Part shown: piece by piece, positions 1 through 7,445 of the stretch
Position numbering within the stretch: position 1 is the stretch's first letter
Layout of the letters: every line of letters begins with the position of its first letter
Assembly: GCA_002500135.1 (NCBI GenBank)
Contig: DLSM01000010.1
Span: 87,649-151,648, forward strand
Length of the DNA stretch: 64,000 bases
Direction: 5' to 3'
DNA from: Christensenella sp. UBA7862
Lineage (GTDB): Bacteria > Bacillota > Clostridia > Christensenellales > UBA1242
Notes under the pieces: model-generated
What the model was told of the DNA's origin: nothing
The model's input: the letters and a program-made list of their open reading frames with translations, nothing else
The model's database searches: none
Program-made: the position numbers and the translations under genes

Positions 1-749
1 TCAAAGTCGGAATTCTTAAAAGAGGTGAGGGCAGTTCTTTGGAAACTCTTTTTTGCACTTGTGCCAGCGTTTGCTGCGTCAAGATAATCTGCTTCCGCCA
101 CTTCCGAAACTACAATGTGGTCATAGAACACAGCGCCAGCATCATTGCCTTTTTTAAATTTTAGCTGCAAAGTGAAACTCTTTGCTTCAAATGAGTCTGT
201 TTGAACATAAAGAGTATATTTGCTCCATTCGCTTGTTGTGACGTTGAGTGACATATCAAGTTCTGGGGAATAGATTGTGCCAGAGCCGTTGCCTTGTGTC
301 ATTGCATACACGCTTATTTCATAAAACTTGTCCGCTTCAAGGGTTGCAGAGTCGCTTGTAACATATCCACTTGTTTGCCCAGTTGCATTGCTTGCACCAC
401 GGAACATAAGGATATAGTTATCTGGGTCAGAAATGTTTGTTGATGGCTTTGGCTTGTTTGTCAGCCCATAACTGTTTGAACTGCTGGTGTCAATGACACC
501 GCATGAAACATCTTCTGGTACAGAAACTGTCCAGTTGTTGCCGTCAACAGACGCAGGGAAGTTTTCGCCCCTATCTGTCTTAGTCTTAAAATCTCCATTT
601 TTAATGATGTCGGTTTTTACAGATTGATAGTATGCTGCTTGCACGCTTGGATGAGAGTATCTGAGCATTGGCACGCCAGACAGCACACATGTTGCAGAAA
701 GTGCAAGTGCTACAAGTGCTTTTTTAGTTTTTCCGAGATTGTGTTTCAT
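1..749 (-). CDS. Secreted carbohydrate-binding-like protein, C-terminal part outside window
   Basis: Reads on the minus strand from ATG at 749 and is still open at base 1, so only the first 249 residues are present. The start has AGAAGG as ribosome binding site. Residues 1-38 form a classical signal peptide: KKALVALALSA core with a cleavage site near VQA/AYY. The next segment opens with IIKNGDF and continues as a beta-rich region with aromatic residues (NNWTV, EWSKYTLYV, FTLQLKF, VFYDHIVV), which is the usual pattern of CBM4/9-type carbohydrate-binding modules at the start of secreted glycosidases or surface proteins. The family call is by pattern only. The catalytic part, if any, lies outside the window. 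It is divergent from the TSUP genes. Confidence 0.7.
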   Translation of the reverse strand, partial: MKHNLGKTKKALVALALSATCVLSGVPMLRYSHPSVQAAYYQSVKTDIIKNGDFKTKTDRGENFPASVDGNNWTVSVPEDVSCGVIDTSSSNSYGLTNKPKPSTNISDPDNYILMFRGASNATGQTSGYVTSDSATLEADKFYEISVYAMTQGNGSGTIYSPELDMSLNVTTSEWSKYTLYVQTDSFEAKSFTLQLKFKKGNDAGAVFYDHIVVSEVAEADYLDAANAGTSAKKSFQRTALTSFKNSDF

Positions 750-834
750 AAATGACCTTCTTATACAATATTGTTGAACCAAAATAGGCTCATTTTTTTG
801 TTTTTTGAGTTAATTTGAAACTCATAACTCTTGC

Positions 835-863
835 ATTATATAATAACTGGGCAAAAAATGCAA
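835..863 (-). promoter_or_regulatory. Sigma-A-type promoter for the secreted protein
   Basis: On the minus strand, TTGCAT (858-863) is followed after 17 bases by TATAAT (835-840). This predicts a leader of roughly 80 bases before the ATG at 749. Confidence 0.55.
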
Positions 864-924
864 TCAATTTTTGTTATTTATTACTATATAAAATATTTTT
901 CTAGTAAATTAACATAATAGAATT

Positions 925-1287
925 ATGGACAAAAAGAAAAAAACTATAATTTTTTTTGTGTTTGCAGGGCTGGTTGGCATAATAAATGGACTTTTTGGGG
1001 GTGGAGGAGGTATGTTATGTGTACCAATTTTCAAAAGCCTACTCAAACTAGAGGACAAATCTTCTCACGCAACGGCAGTTATGGTGATGTCTATTGTGAG
1101 TATTCCAACACTTATCATCTATCTATTTTCCTTGCCGTTTAAGGCAGATGTTGGGATTTTTGTCACAATAGGCTCACTTGTTGGTGGGCTTGTAGGAAGT
1201 TTCATTCTCAAGAAAATTAACAACAGACTTCTGAACTTTCTCTTCGTCCTTGTGCTTATTGCTTCGGGGCTAAAGATGTTCTTTTAA
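925..1287 (+). CDS. TauE/SafE (TSUP) permease, first half-subunit
   Basis: A 120-residue, very hydrophobic protein with about four membrane helices. The glycine-rich motif GLFGGGGGMLCVP (residues 22-34) is the hallmark of each half of TauE/SafE-family anion exporters (DUF81). Normal family members are about 250 residues with this motif twice. Here the halves are two separate genes, the second starting 45 bases downstream, so the transporter probably assembles as a heterodimer. Substrate (sulfite, sulfonate or other small organic anions in the family) cannot be told from sequence. No clear Shine-Dalgarno precedes the ATG. Confidence 0.8.
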   Translation: MDKKKKTIIFFVFAGLVGIINGLFGGGGGMLCVPIFKSLLKLEDKSSHATAVMVMSIVSIPTLIIYLFSLPFKADVGIFVTIGSLVGGLVGSFILKKINNRLLNFLFVLVLIASGLKMFF

Positions 1288-1332
1288 GATGTTTTGCAAA
1301 AAGTAAAATTTTTAAACTAGAAAGGTGAAAAA

Positions 1333-1701
1333 ATGTGGATTGTGTTTGTAATTTTAGGGCTTGTGACGGGGCTTATGGGCGCGCTTGGACTTGGTGGCGG
1401 AACAGTGCTTATTCCGCTATTATCTCTTATTGGTGTTGGGCAAAAAGAGGCTCAACTTATAAATGTTTTTTCCTTTGTCGTCATGGCGTTTATTGTCCTC
1501 ATTTTCAACATAAGAAACGGGCTTGTGGACGTCTTCCCAGCGGTTATATTTTCGTGCGTTGCAGTGCCGTTTGCAGTCATTATCGCCTTGTGCGTTAGGG
1601 GAATTGATGAACACGTTTTAAAGATAACTTTCGGGGCTTTTTTGCTTATTATGGGAGCGGTGGAACTGGTGTGTTATCTTAAAAAATATCACTCAAAATA
1701 G
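1333..1701 (+). CDS. TauE/SafE (TSUP) permease, second half-subunit
   Basis: A 122-residue membrane protein with about four helices and the second copy of the family motif, GALGLGGGTVLIPLLS, near the N-terminus. Start ATG at 1333 follows AGAAAGGTG. It pairs with the preceding 120-residue half, and together they equal one full-length TSUP permease. The two coding regions are in different reading frames with a spacer carrying its own ribosome binding site, so this looks like a genuine split rather than one frameshifted gene. An intrinsic terminator follows directly. Confidence 0.8.
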   Translation: MWIVFVILGLVTGLMGALGLGGGTVLIPLLSLIGVGQKEAQLINVFSFVVMAFIVLIFNIRNGLVDVFPAVIFSCVAVPFAVIIALCVRGIDEHVLKITFGAFLLIMGAVELVCYLKKYHSK

Positions 1702-1724
1702 GCCTAGATATTTTAAAATAAATG

Positions 1725-1755
1725 TTGTCAAGGAAAATTTTTCTTGACAATTTTT
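1725..1755 (+). terminator. Intrinsic terminator after the TSUP pair
   Basis: TTGTCAAG (1725-1732) pairs with CTTGACAA (1743-1750), the A/T bases between can extend the stem, and TTTTT follows. Confidence 0.75.
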
Positions 1756-1883
1756 ATTTGTGTGATATTTTGTAGTGGAAGGCAAAACTTGGTTGATTTT
1801 GCTTAAAATAGTTGCCTTCGACCAAAATTTAAAGATTTTTCAATATTTATTGCTAGAAATTGCTTGCTTTGACGCAAAATTTC

Positions 1884-1912
1884 TTTACAACTTTCAAAAC
1901 TTCGTGTAAAAT
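1884..1912 (+). promoter_or_regulatory. Promoter for ferredoxin gene
   Basis: TTTACA (1884-1889), 17-base spacer, TAAAAT (1907-1912). The start codon lies 24 bases downstream. The stretch 1756-1883 before it shows nothing else recognisable. Confidence 0.55.
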
Positions 1913-1935
1913 ACAATGTGATAAGGAGTAGAAAA

Positions 1936-2103
1936 ATGGTTGACAAAGAAAAATGTATCGGCTGCGGCGCTTGCGAAGGTGTTTGCCCAGTTGGAGCAAT
2001 AAAAATGATTGACGGCAAGTCGCATATTGATGACGAAATTTGCATCGGCTGTCACACTTGCGAAGGCATATGCCCAGTGGAAGCAATCAAGATTGAAAAA
2101 TAA
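1936..2103 (+). CDS. 2[4Fe-4S] ferredoxin
   Basis: A 55-residue clostridial-type ferredoxin. Two CxxCxxCxxxCP motifs are visible: CIGCGACEGVCP and CIGCHTCEGICP, each binding one [4Fe-4S] cluster, for low-potential electron transfer in the cytoplasm. The ATG at 1936 was chosen because AAGGAG sits seven bases upstream. An earlier in-frame codon at 1918 lies before this site and would have none. It is followed after 27 bases by the Ppx/GppA gene, with its own ribosome binding site. Confidence 0.93.
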   Translation: MVDKEKCIGCGACEGVCPVGAIKMIDGKSHIDDEICIGCHTCEGICPVEAIKIEK

Positions 2104-2130
2104 GCAGTTTTCTGCAAAGGAGTTTTTGTT

Positions 2131-3642
2131 TTGGAAAAATTAGCAGTTATTCATTTGGGAAGCACAAAAATAAATCTTACATTGTCATATCTCAATCAAG
2201 AAGGCAATTATGTTGTGTTTCAAGATATGAGCGAACCTGTCAAAATTGTTGACGACTTTGACGGGGAAGGACTTTTGAGAATGGCACGAAGCAGCGAGGC
2301 TTTGGTCGTTCTTAAAATGTTTAGAATGATGTGTGAAGTGAACAAGGTTACAAATATTTATGCCGTTGGCTCTCACTCTCTAAAAACACTTAAAAACTAT
2401 CGCAGTTTTTTGGATGAAATATACAATATAACAGGCTTCAAGTTTAGAATTCTTGAAGAAGAAGAGGAACTTTCAAACCTTTATTGTGGGGTTATAAACA
2501 CCCTTGACATTCCAAAAGGCGTTATTGTAAATGTAAGTGGCGGCTCAACCCGAATTGTGCAATATAACAGAAGAAATATCGTAAATCAAGTGGTCATTCC
2601 ATTTGGCTCTTATGAGGTGGCAAAAAGTTTGGAAGGGGCTACAAGTGTTGCTGAAGGTTGTGACCTTATGGTCAAGAAATTTGCCGACAGCGTAAGAGAA
2701 ATTGATTGGCTTAGAGATATTGACCCAGAATTTAGTTTTGTTGGCGTGGGCAATGCCTTTTTAAACGCTGGCAAACTCTCTCGCAAACTCAGAAAATATC
2801 CAGTTGACATCGCGCACAACTATTCAATGACAAACGCTCAATTTGACGATATTTTCAAACTAATAAAAACACTTGACATTGACAAAACAAAGAAAGTTAA
2901 GGGTATATCTTCCGAACGTGCAGACGTTTTTGCTGCGGGAATTTGCATGACAAAAGCAATTTTTGACGTGTGCAAATTTGAGCAGGTTACAGTGTCCGAA
3001 CGTGGCATGAACATGGGTTTTTTGCTTGGAAACGTTATGCCAGGGATAATTGAAAAGCCTCTAAGTGACCTTTTGGGATACAGCCTTGAAAATATCCGCA
3101 CATTCCATGACGGAGAATTCAGCAATTCAAAGCAAGTCAACGACTTGTCACTCATTTTGTTCAGACAACTCAAAGTCCTCCACAAATTGCCAAGGGGATA
3201 TATCAAAATTCTAAGAATTGCCTCGGCTATGCACGATTGCGGGCAAAGAATAAAATTCTATGAACACGAGAAAAATAGTTTTCATATCATTCTCAACTCA
3301 GAATTGTTTGGCGTGACACATAGAGAAATTGTAATGGCATCATTTGTGAGTGCGTGTCAAAATTTGAGTGATTTTGACCTTGCAGAATGGATTAAATATA
3401 AAGATATCCTAACAGACGAAGATTTGGACGCTATGCGAAAACTTGCACTTATTGTTCGCCTTGCAGAAGCACTTGACAAGAGCCACAGAAATGTTGTTCA
3501 AGACGTCAGTTGCGACATTTTGGGCGACAGTGTTATTATGAAAACAATCGTCACTATGGACGCATCAATAGAAATAAGGGAAACTGCAAAAGTTGGGCAG
3601 GATTTCAGAAAAGTTTATAAAAAGACCCTTGAAGTTTTGTAA
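2131..3642 (+). CDS. Ppx/GppA-family phosphatase with HD-like C-terminal domain
   Basis: A 503-residue protein with a TTG start behind AAAGGAG. Residues 1-300 follow the Ppx/GppA actin-like (ASKHA) fold: IHLGSTKINL at the N-terminus, VGSHSLK for the usual ATxALR, and NVSGGSTRIV for DIGGGSTE. The loss of the acidic residue in the second phosphate motif suggests altered catalysis. The C-terminal part has an HD-type helical domain (MHDCGQ near residue 367, then H...H), as in long exopolyphosphatases. Family members degrade polyphosphate or convert pppGpp to ppGpp. It lies just upstream of the mreB-like gene (15-base gap), so probably co-transcribed. Confidence 0.8.
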   Translation: MEKLAVIHLGSTKINLTLSYLNQEGNYVVFQDMSEPVKIVDDFDGEGLLRMARSSEALVVLKMFRMMCEVNKVTNIYAVGSHSLKTLKNYRSFLDEIYNITGFKFRILEEEEELSNLYCGVINTLDIPKGVIVNVSGGSTRIVQYNRRNIVNQVVIPFGSYEVAKSLEGATSVAEGCDLMVKKFADSVREIDWLRDIDPEFSFVGVGNAFLNAGKLSRKLRKYPVDIAHNYSMTNAQFDDIFKLIKTLDIDKTKKVKGISSERADVFAAGICMTKAIFDVCKFEQVTVSERGMNMGFLLGNVMPGIIEKPLSDLLGYSLENIRTFHDGEFSNSKQVNDLSLILFRQLKVLHKLPRGYIKILRIASAMHDCGQRIKFYEHEKNSFHIILNSELFGVTHREIVMASFVSACQNLSDFDLAEWIKYKDILTDEDLDAMRKLALIVRLAEALDKSHRNVVQDVSCDILGDSVIMKTIVTMDASIEIRETAKVGQDFRKVYKKTLEVL

Positions 3643-3657
3643 AATAGAGAGGTTTTT

Positions 3658-4668
3658 ATGTTAAGTTATGAATTGTGTATTGACATGGGAAGTTCATACA
3701 CAACAATTTATAAGAAAAACAGCGGAATTGTTTTGCGTGAGCCAACTTTGGCAATTCTTCAAACTTCTGGCAAAAATATGAAAGTTGTTAAAATGGGACT
3801 TGAAGCACAAAGGCTTTATGGCAAGACTTCTGACGATGAAGTTTTTGTTAGACCTATTGTTGACGGCATTGTCAAAAATGTGTCACTTTCGCAAAAGATT
3901 TTGGAATATTTCCTAGGAAAAATTGTTAAATATCGCTTTGTTAAGCCTGCGATAAAAGTTATTGCTTGCCTTCCAGTTGGACTTAAAAAAGAAGAATATG
4001 ACGACATAAAGAAAATGTATTTTGCCGTTGGCTTTGCCAAAATTGACTTTGTTTATGGCAGTGTGTGTGCCAGTTTTGCCGGCAGCCCATATCTTGCTCA
4101 AAACAGAGCAAATCTCATTGTTGACATCGGCGGCGGAAGGACAGAAATTGCGTGCATTACAAATGGGAAGATAATCTCCGCTTGCAGTGTAAATGTTGGT
4201 GGAAATTATGTGGATAGGCTTATTGTTTCTGAACTTCAACACAACAAAAATTTTATAATAAATCAAAATTTGGCGGGCAAAATTAAGTGCGAAATTGGCT
4301 CGCTTTATGAAACAGACACAAGCAGCATTGAGGTTGTTGTGCAAGAAGCGTCTGCCAATTCTCAAATAACAACAATTGTGCATGCTAGGGATATAACAAA
4401 GCCAATTTGCGAAGCATATTTCAAAATAGCACAACTCATTCAAGCATTCCTTGGAGATTGTTCGCCAGAAGTGGTGGAAGATATTAGAAAGTCTGGCATT
4501 GTTGTGTGTGGTGGTGGAGCAAAAATAACGGGGCTAGAAACATTCTTTAAAAAGATTTTGGGCTTAAGCGTGTTTGTGCTTGACAACCCAGAAGTTGCAA
4601 CTGTTTTGGGCAGTGAAAAGTTGCTAAGCGACTATAACATGCTTCAAAAGGTTAAGGAAGAAAACTAA
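3658..4668 (+). CDS. mreB: MreB/Mbl-type bacterial actin
   Basis: A 336-residue actin-fold ATPase of cell-shape control. Motifs: phosphate-1 DMGSSYTTIY (residue 9), RPIVDGIVKN (the MreB RPMxDGVIAD region), LPVGLKKEEYDDIK, phosphate-2 DIGGGRTEIA (about residue 155) and adenosine VCGGGAKITGLE (about residue 282). The length matches MreB (about 335-345). In Firmicutes the shape genes lie directly before minD and spoIVFA/B, which is the order here, but mreC, mreD and minC are absent. Divergence from canonical motifs (MGSSYTT for GTANT) suggests an Mbl/MreBH-like paralogue. The ribosome binding site is GAGAGG. Confidence 0.85.
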   Translation: MLSYELCIDMGSSYTTIYKKNSGIVLREPTLAILQTSGKNMKVVKMGLEAQRLYGKTSDDEVFVRPIVDGIVKNVSLSQKILEYFLGKIVKYRFVKPAIKVIACLPVGLKKEEYDDIKKMYFAVGFAKIDFVYGSVCASFAGSPYLAQNRANLIVDIGGGRTEIACITNGKIISACSVNVGGNYVDRLIVSELQHNKNFIINQNLAGKIKCEIGSLYETDTSSIEVVVQEASANSQITTIVHARDITKPICEAYFKIAQLIQAFLGDCSPEVVEDIRKSGIVVCGGGAKITGLETFFKKILGLSVFVLDNPEVATVLGSEKLLSDYNMLQKVKEEN

Positions 4669-4691
4669 AATTTTGTTTTTTTGTCGAAAAT

Positions 4692-4730
4692 AAAAAGTAA
4701 GACCAAATGCGGTTTTACTTTTTTTCTTTT
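4692..4730 (+). terminator. Intrinsic terminator between mreB and minD
   Basis: AAAAAGTAAGACC (4692-4704) pairs with GGTTTTACTTTTT (4711-4723, one G-T pair), followed by TTCTTTT. It probably attenuates rather than fully isolates minD. Confidence 0.7.
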
Positions 4731-4758
4731 GTTGCTAAAATTTCATTAGGAGAAGAAA

Positions 4759-5556
4759 ATGGCAAGAAAAATTGTTCTTACAAGTGGAAAGGGCGGCGTT
4801 GGCAAAACAACCATTTGTGCCAACCTTGGCGTAGCACTTGCAAAACTTGGAAAGCGTGTGTGCCTTGTGGATGTGGATATTGGGCTTAACAATCTTGACG
4901 TTGTAACTGGGGTGGAAAATAAAATTGTGTTTGACATTGTTGACGTCATTCAAAACAGATGTCGCATAAAACAAGCTTTGGTGCAAGACCTAAATCAGCC
5001 AAATTTATTTATCATGCCGTCTGCCCATTCCTACAACAAATCACAAGTCACTGCCGAGAATGTAAGGAAAGTTATCGAAGGACTTAATGACTATTTTGAC
5101 TTTGTGCTTATTGATTGCCCAGCGGGCATTGATGAACCCTTTAAACGTGCAGTGTGTGGGGCAGATGAGGCGATAGTTGTTGTGACGCCACACCTGTCAA
5201 GTCTGAGAGATGCCGACAAAGTCCTTCTTATGCTAGGGAATTTTAACATTAAAGACTATTCCATTGTTATAAATCGTGTAAGAGGCGATATGATTTTGGA
5301 TAAAGAAATGCTTGATTGCAAAAAAATTTCTGAAATCTTAGACGCCAGACTATCTGGAATAATTCCCGAGGACGATGCAATAACAACTTTTCTTTCTGTG
5401 GGCAGAACAGTCAACAGGGCATGCAATTCTTACGAAGCATTTTCGCTTCTTGCCAAAAACATATTGGGCGAAACAACGAAGGTCTTTGATTGCACGGAAA
5501 AATATAAAGGCTTTACTGGCTTTTTCAAACGAATGATACTCAAAAAAGTTAAATAA
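4759..5556 (+). CDS. minD: Septum site-determining ATPase MinD
   Basis: A 265-residue ParA/MinD ATPase positioning the division septum (and, in spore formers, the polar septum). It has the deviant Walker A SGKGGVGKTT (residues 9-18), VDVDIGLNNLD with switch aspartates, and FVLIDCPAGID as Walker B. The C-terminal 17 residues (YKGFTGFFKRMILKKVK) form the amphipathic membrane-targeting helix typical of MinD. Start ATG follows AGGAG at seven bases. A MinE-like gene follows 10 bases downstream. MinC is not in the window. Confidence 0.95.
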   Translation: MARKIVLTSGKGGVGKTTICANLGVALAKLGKRVCLVDVDIGLNNLDVVTGVENKIVFDIVDVIQNRCRIKQALVQDLNQPNLFIMPSAHSYNKSQVTAENVRKVIEGLNDYFDFVLIDCPAGIDEPFKRAVCGADEAIVVVTPHLSSLRDADKVLLMLGNFNIKDYSIVINRVRGDMILDKEMLDCKKISEILDARLSGIIPEDDAITTFLSVGRTVNRACNSYEAFSLLAKNILGETTKVFDCTEKYKGFTGFFKRMILKKVK

Positions 5557-5566
5557 AAGGTGAAAT

Positions 5567-5803
5567 ATGAAAATTGCACAAAAATCACTTTTGAGAATAG
5601 AAAAAATGTTGAAATATGATAAAGAGCGAGTGTCGCAGCCGCTCTTAAATCTTTTAAAAAGTGACATCTTTTCTGTTTTTGATAGCTACTTTGAAATGAG
5701 CCTAGAAGATATTTCTATAAGTTATTTTGTGGGCGAGGACGGCAAATATCACTTCAACCTTGACGTTGGAGCAAGACGAATGAAACGTCCCACATATTTT
5801 TAA
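5567..5803 (+). CDS. minE: Cell division topological specificity factor MinE
   Basis: A 78-residue protein directly after minD (10-base gap, AAAGGTG ribosome binding site). It aligns by eye to MinE: an N-terminal amphipathic/MinD-binding segment (SLLRIEKMLKYDKERVS for the usual AKERLKVVLxxDR), then LLNLLKSDIFSVFDSYFEM for LLxxIRKDILxVIxKYVEI, then the beta-strand DISISYFVG. MinE stimulates MinD ATPase and drives its oscillation. The protein is short and divergent, so the call rests on the pattern plus position. Confidence 0.8.
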   Translation: MKIAQKSLLRIEKMLKYDKERVSQPLLNLLKSDIFSVFDSYFEMSLEDISISYFVGEDGKYHFNLDVGARRMKRPTYF

Positions 5804-5885
5804 ACTATCATTTTTTTATGCAAAAATGGGCATTTTTTAAGCATTTTTTTACATATTTTTGGGACTTTTGGCATAAAAATTTTGT

Positions 5886-6494
5886 ATGAAAAAGATTGTA
5901 ATAAAAACAGTTTCAACAAAAAAAATACTTAAAAATACATGGGGGTTTTTCAAAAAATATCTTACATTGTTTATCATTGCTCTCATTTTTCTTGCACTTG
6001 TTGTGTGCGACAGAGCGGGGAGCAGTGCGGGTGGAATGATTATGGATAATTTAAAGTCCATAGCCACCAGTTTTACGCCAACAACCGACCTTTTTGATGA
6101 CGGAAGTGAAGTGTCTTTTGTGTCTTATTTTTTTGGCATGACTAGACCTCAAAAAGATGAAGTTATTAAGTTTACACTGCCTACAATGCAACAAAACACT
6201 TCTTCGTCAGACGATTTTTTGTGTTATGATTTTGACGGAGTTTTGTCAAGCGTTGCAAATGGCACAGTGAGTGCAGTGGGCTGGACTTTGGACAATCAAA
6301 AATACATTGAAATTGACCACGCAAAAGGATACAAGTCAAGATATGTAGGTGTGTTTTCGCTTGGTGTTTCAACGGGGGATAAAGTGGCGGGCGGAAGCCT
6401 AATTGCTTCAACAACATCGGGGCAGAAGTGCAAAGTTTATGTCTTTCAAAACAACAATATGCTAAAAATAAGTGAAGTGGAATGGGCAAAATAA
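5886..6494 (+). CDS. spoIVFA: SpoIVFA-like membrane protein with degenerate LytM domain
   Basis: 202 residues: a basic cytoplasmic tail, one membrane helix (residues 25-43), a linker, and a C-terminal degenerate LytM/M23 fold (GTVSAVGW, YIEIDHAKGYKSRYVGVF, VSTGDKVAGGSLIA). It lacks the HxxxD and HxH zinc ligands of active M23 peptidases. In Bacillus SpoIVFA anchors and inhibits the SpoIVFB protease in the outer forespore membrane. Here its last 13 bases overlap the SpoIVFB-like gene, which strongly supports the pair. Found where Bacillus has it, after minD. The name is by context and architecture. Confidence 0.75.
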   Translation: MKKIVIKTVSTKKILKNTWGFFKKYLTLFIIALIFLALVVCDRAGSSAGGMIMDNLKSIATSFTPTTDLFDDGSEVSFVSYFFGMTRPQKDEVIKFTLPTMQQNTSSSDDFLCYDFDGVLSSVANGTVSAVGWTLDNQKYIEIDHAKGYKSRYVGVFSLGVSTGDKVAGGSLIASTTSGQKCKVYVFQNNNMLKISEVEWAK

Positions 6495-7327
6495 AGTTTA
6501 AAATCCACCCGTTATTTCTTGTGTTTGCAGCGACACTTGTCTATTTTGGGCAAGGAGTTCTGTTTGTGAATTATCTTGTTGTTATGATTTTTCACGAATA
6601 TGCCCATGCATATGCTGCAAGAAAATTGGGATACAATCTTCAGAATATAAAACTTATTCCATTTGGCATTTGCCTAAATCTAAATTCCACAACTCTTGAC
6701 CCAGTTGACGAGATAAAAATTGCAATCGCAGGTCCTTTGTGCAACTTCATTTTGGGGGCGGGAATGATTGCAATTTGGTGGCTTTTTCCAGCGACATACA
6801 ATGTTACAAACTTGTTTTGTTATGCAAATTTTGTGACGGCAATATTTAATCTTTTACCTGCATTTCCACTTGACGGGGGAAGGGTGCTTCATGCGTGTTC
6901 AAGCAAAATATTTGGACGGGACAAGGCTTCAAAGATTTGCAAAATTTCAAGTGCCATTTTGTGTGTTATGTTATTTTTGCTGTTCATTTTCAGTTTTTAC
7001 ATTTCTCATGGCAATTTCACCTATTTGTTTGTAATATTTTGCCTTCTCACTGGCTTTTCACAAAAAGACGAAAAGTTATCTTACAGTTTTTTCAACCTTT
7101 CAAAAGTCAAAAAGGATAAAAACGTCTTGAAGGTCAAAACCCTTTATGTGCGAGATGATGTGAAACTATTTAAACTTTGCAAGTACATTGATTCGGCAAG
7201 TTTTCTCAACCTTTATGTCTGTGACAAAAATGGAGATTTTGTGGACAATATCAACGAAAAGGACCTAGGAACACTTTTGGAAAATAACAATTCTACAACA
7301 ACTCTTCATGACGCAATTTGGGGATAA
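6482..7327 (+). CDS. spoIVFB: SpoIVFB-like site-2 metalloprotease (M50B)
   Basis: A 281-residue intramembrane zinc protease. HEYAHAYAA (residues 38-46) is the HExxH active site in a membrane helix, and NLLPAFPLDGGRVL (about residues 124-137) supplies the third ligand aspartate. About six helices are followed by a cytoplasmic CBS-type tail (residues 215-281: LFKLCKYI, LNLYVCDKNG, INEKDL). SpoIVFB releases pro-sigma-K in the mother cell late in sporulation, with its CBS domain binding ATP and substrate. The start overlaps the end of the SpoIVFA-like gene. Its presence indicates an endospore-forming organism or a recent descendant. Confidence 0.88.
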   Translation: MGKIKFKIHPLFLVFAATLVYFGQGVLFVNYLVVMIFHEYAHAYAARKLGYNLQNIKLIPFGICLNLNSTTLDPVDEIKIAIAGPLCNFILGAGMIAIWWLFPATYNVTNLFCYANFVTAIFNLLPAFPLDGGRVLHACSSKIFGRDKASKICKISSAILCVMLFLLFIFSFYISHGNFTYLFVIFCLLTGFSQKDEKLSYSFFNLSKVKKDKNVLKVKTLYVRDDVKLFKLCKYIDSASFLNLYVCDKNGDFVDNINEKDLGTLLENNNSTTTLHDAIWG

Positions 7328-7394
7328 AATTTAACTAAAGCCACTTTTTAGTGCAAAAAATGCCAAATTTTATGAACAAAGCGTGCAAATTCGC

Positions 7395-7423
7395 TTAACA
7401 TATTTCTCAAAATATTTTAAAAT
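7395..7423 (+). promoter_or_regulatory. Promoter for the DUF4132-type gene
   Basis: TTAACA (7395-7400), 17-base spacer, TAAAAT (7418-7423). TAAGGGG ribosome binding site follows before the ATG at 7446. Confidence 0.55.
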
Positions 7424-7445
7424 ATCTCTGTAAGGGGATAAAAAA

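Noticed and set aside
4669..4889. A small frame between mreB and minD
   Set aside because: It covers the terminator hairpin and then runs out of frame into minD; its start has no ribosome binding site.
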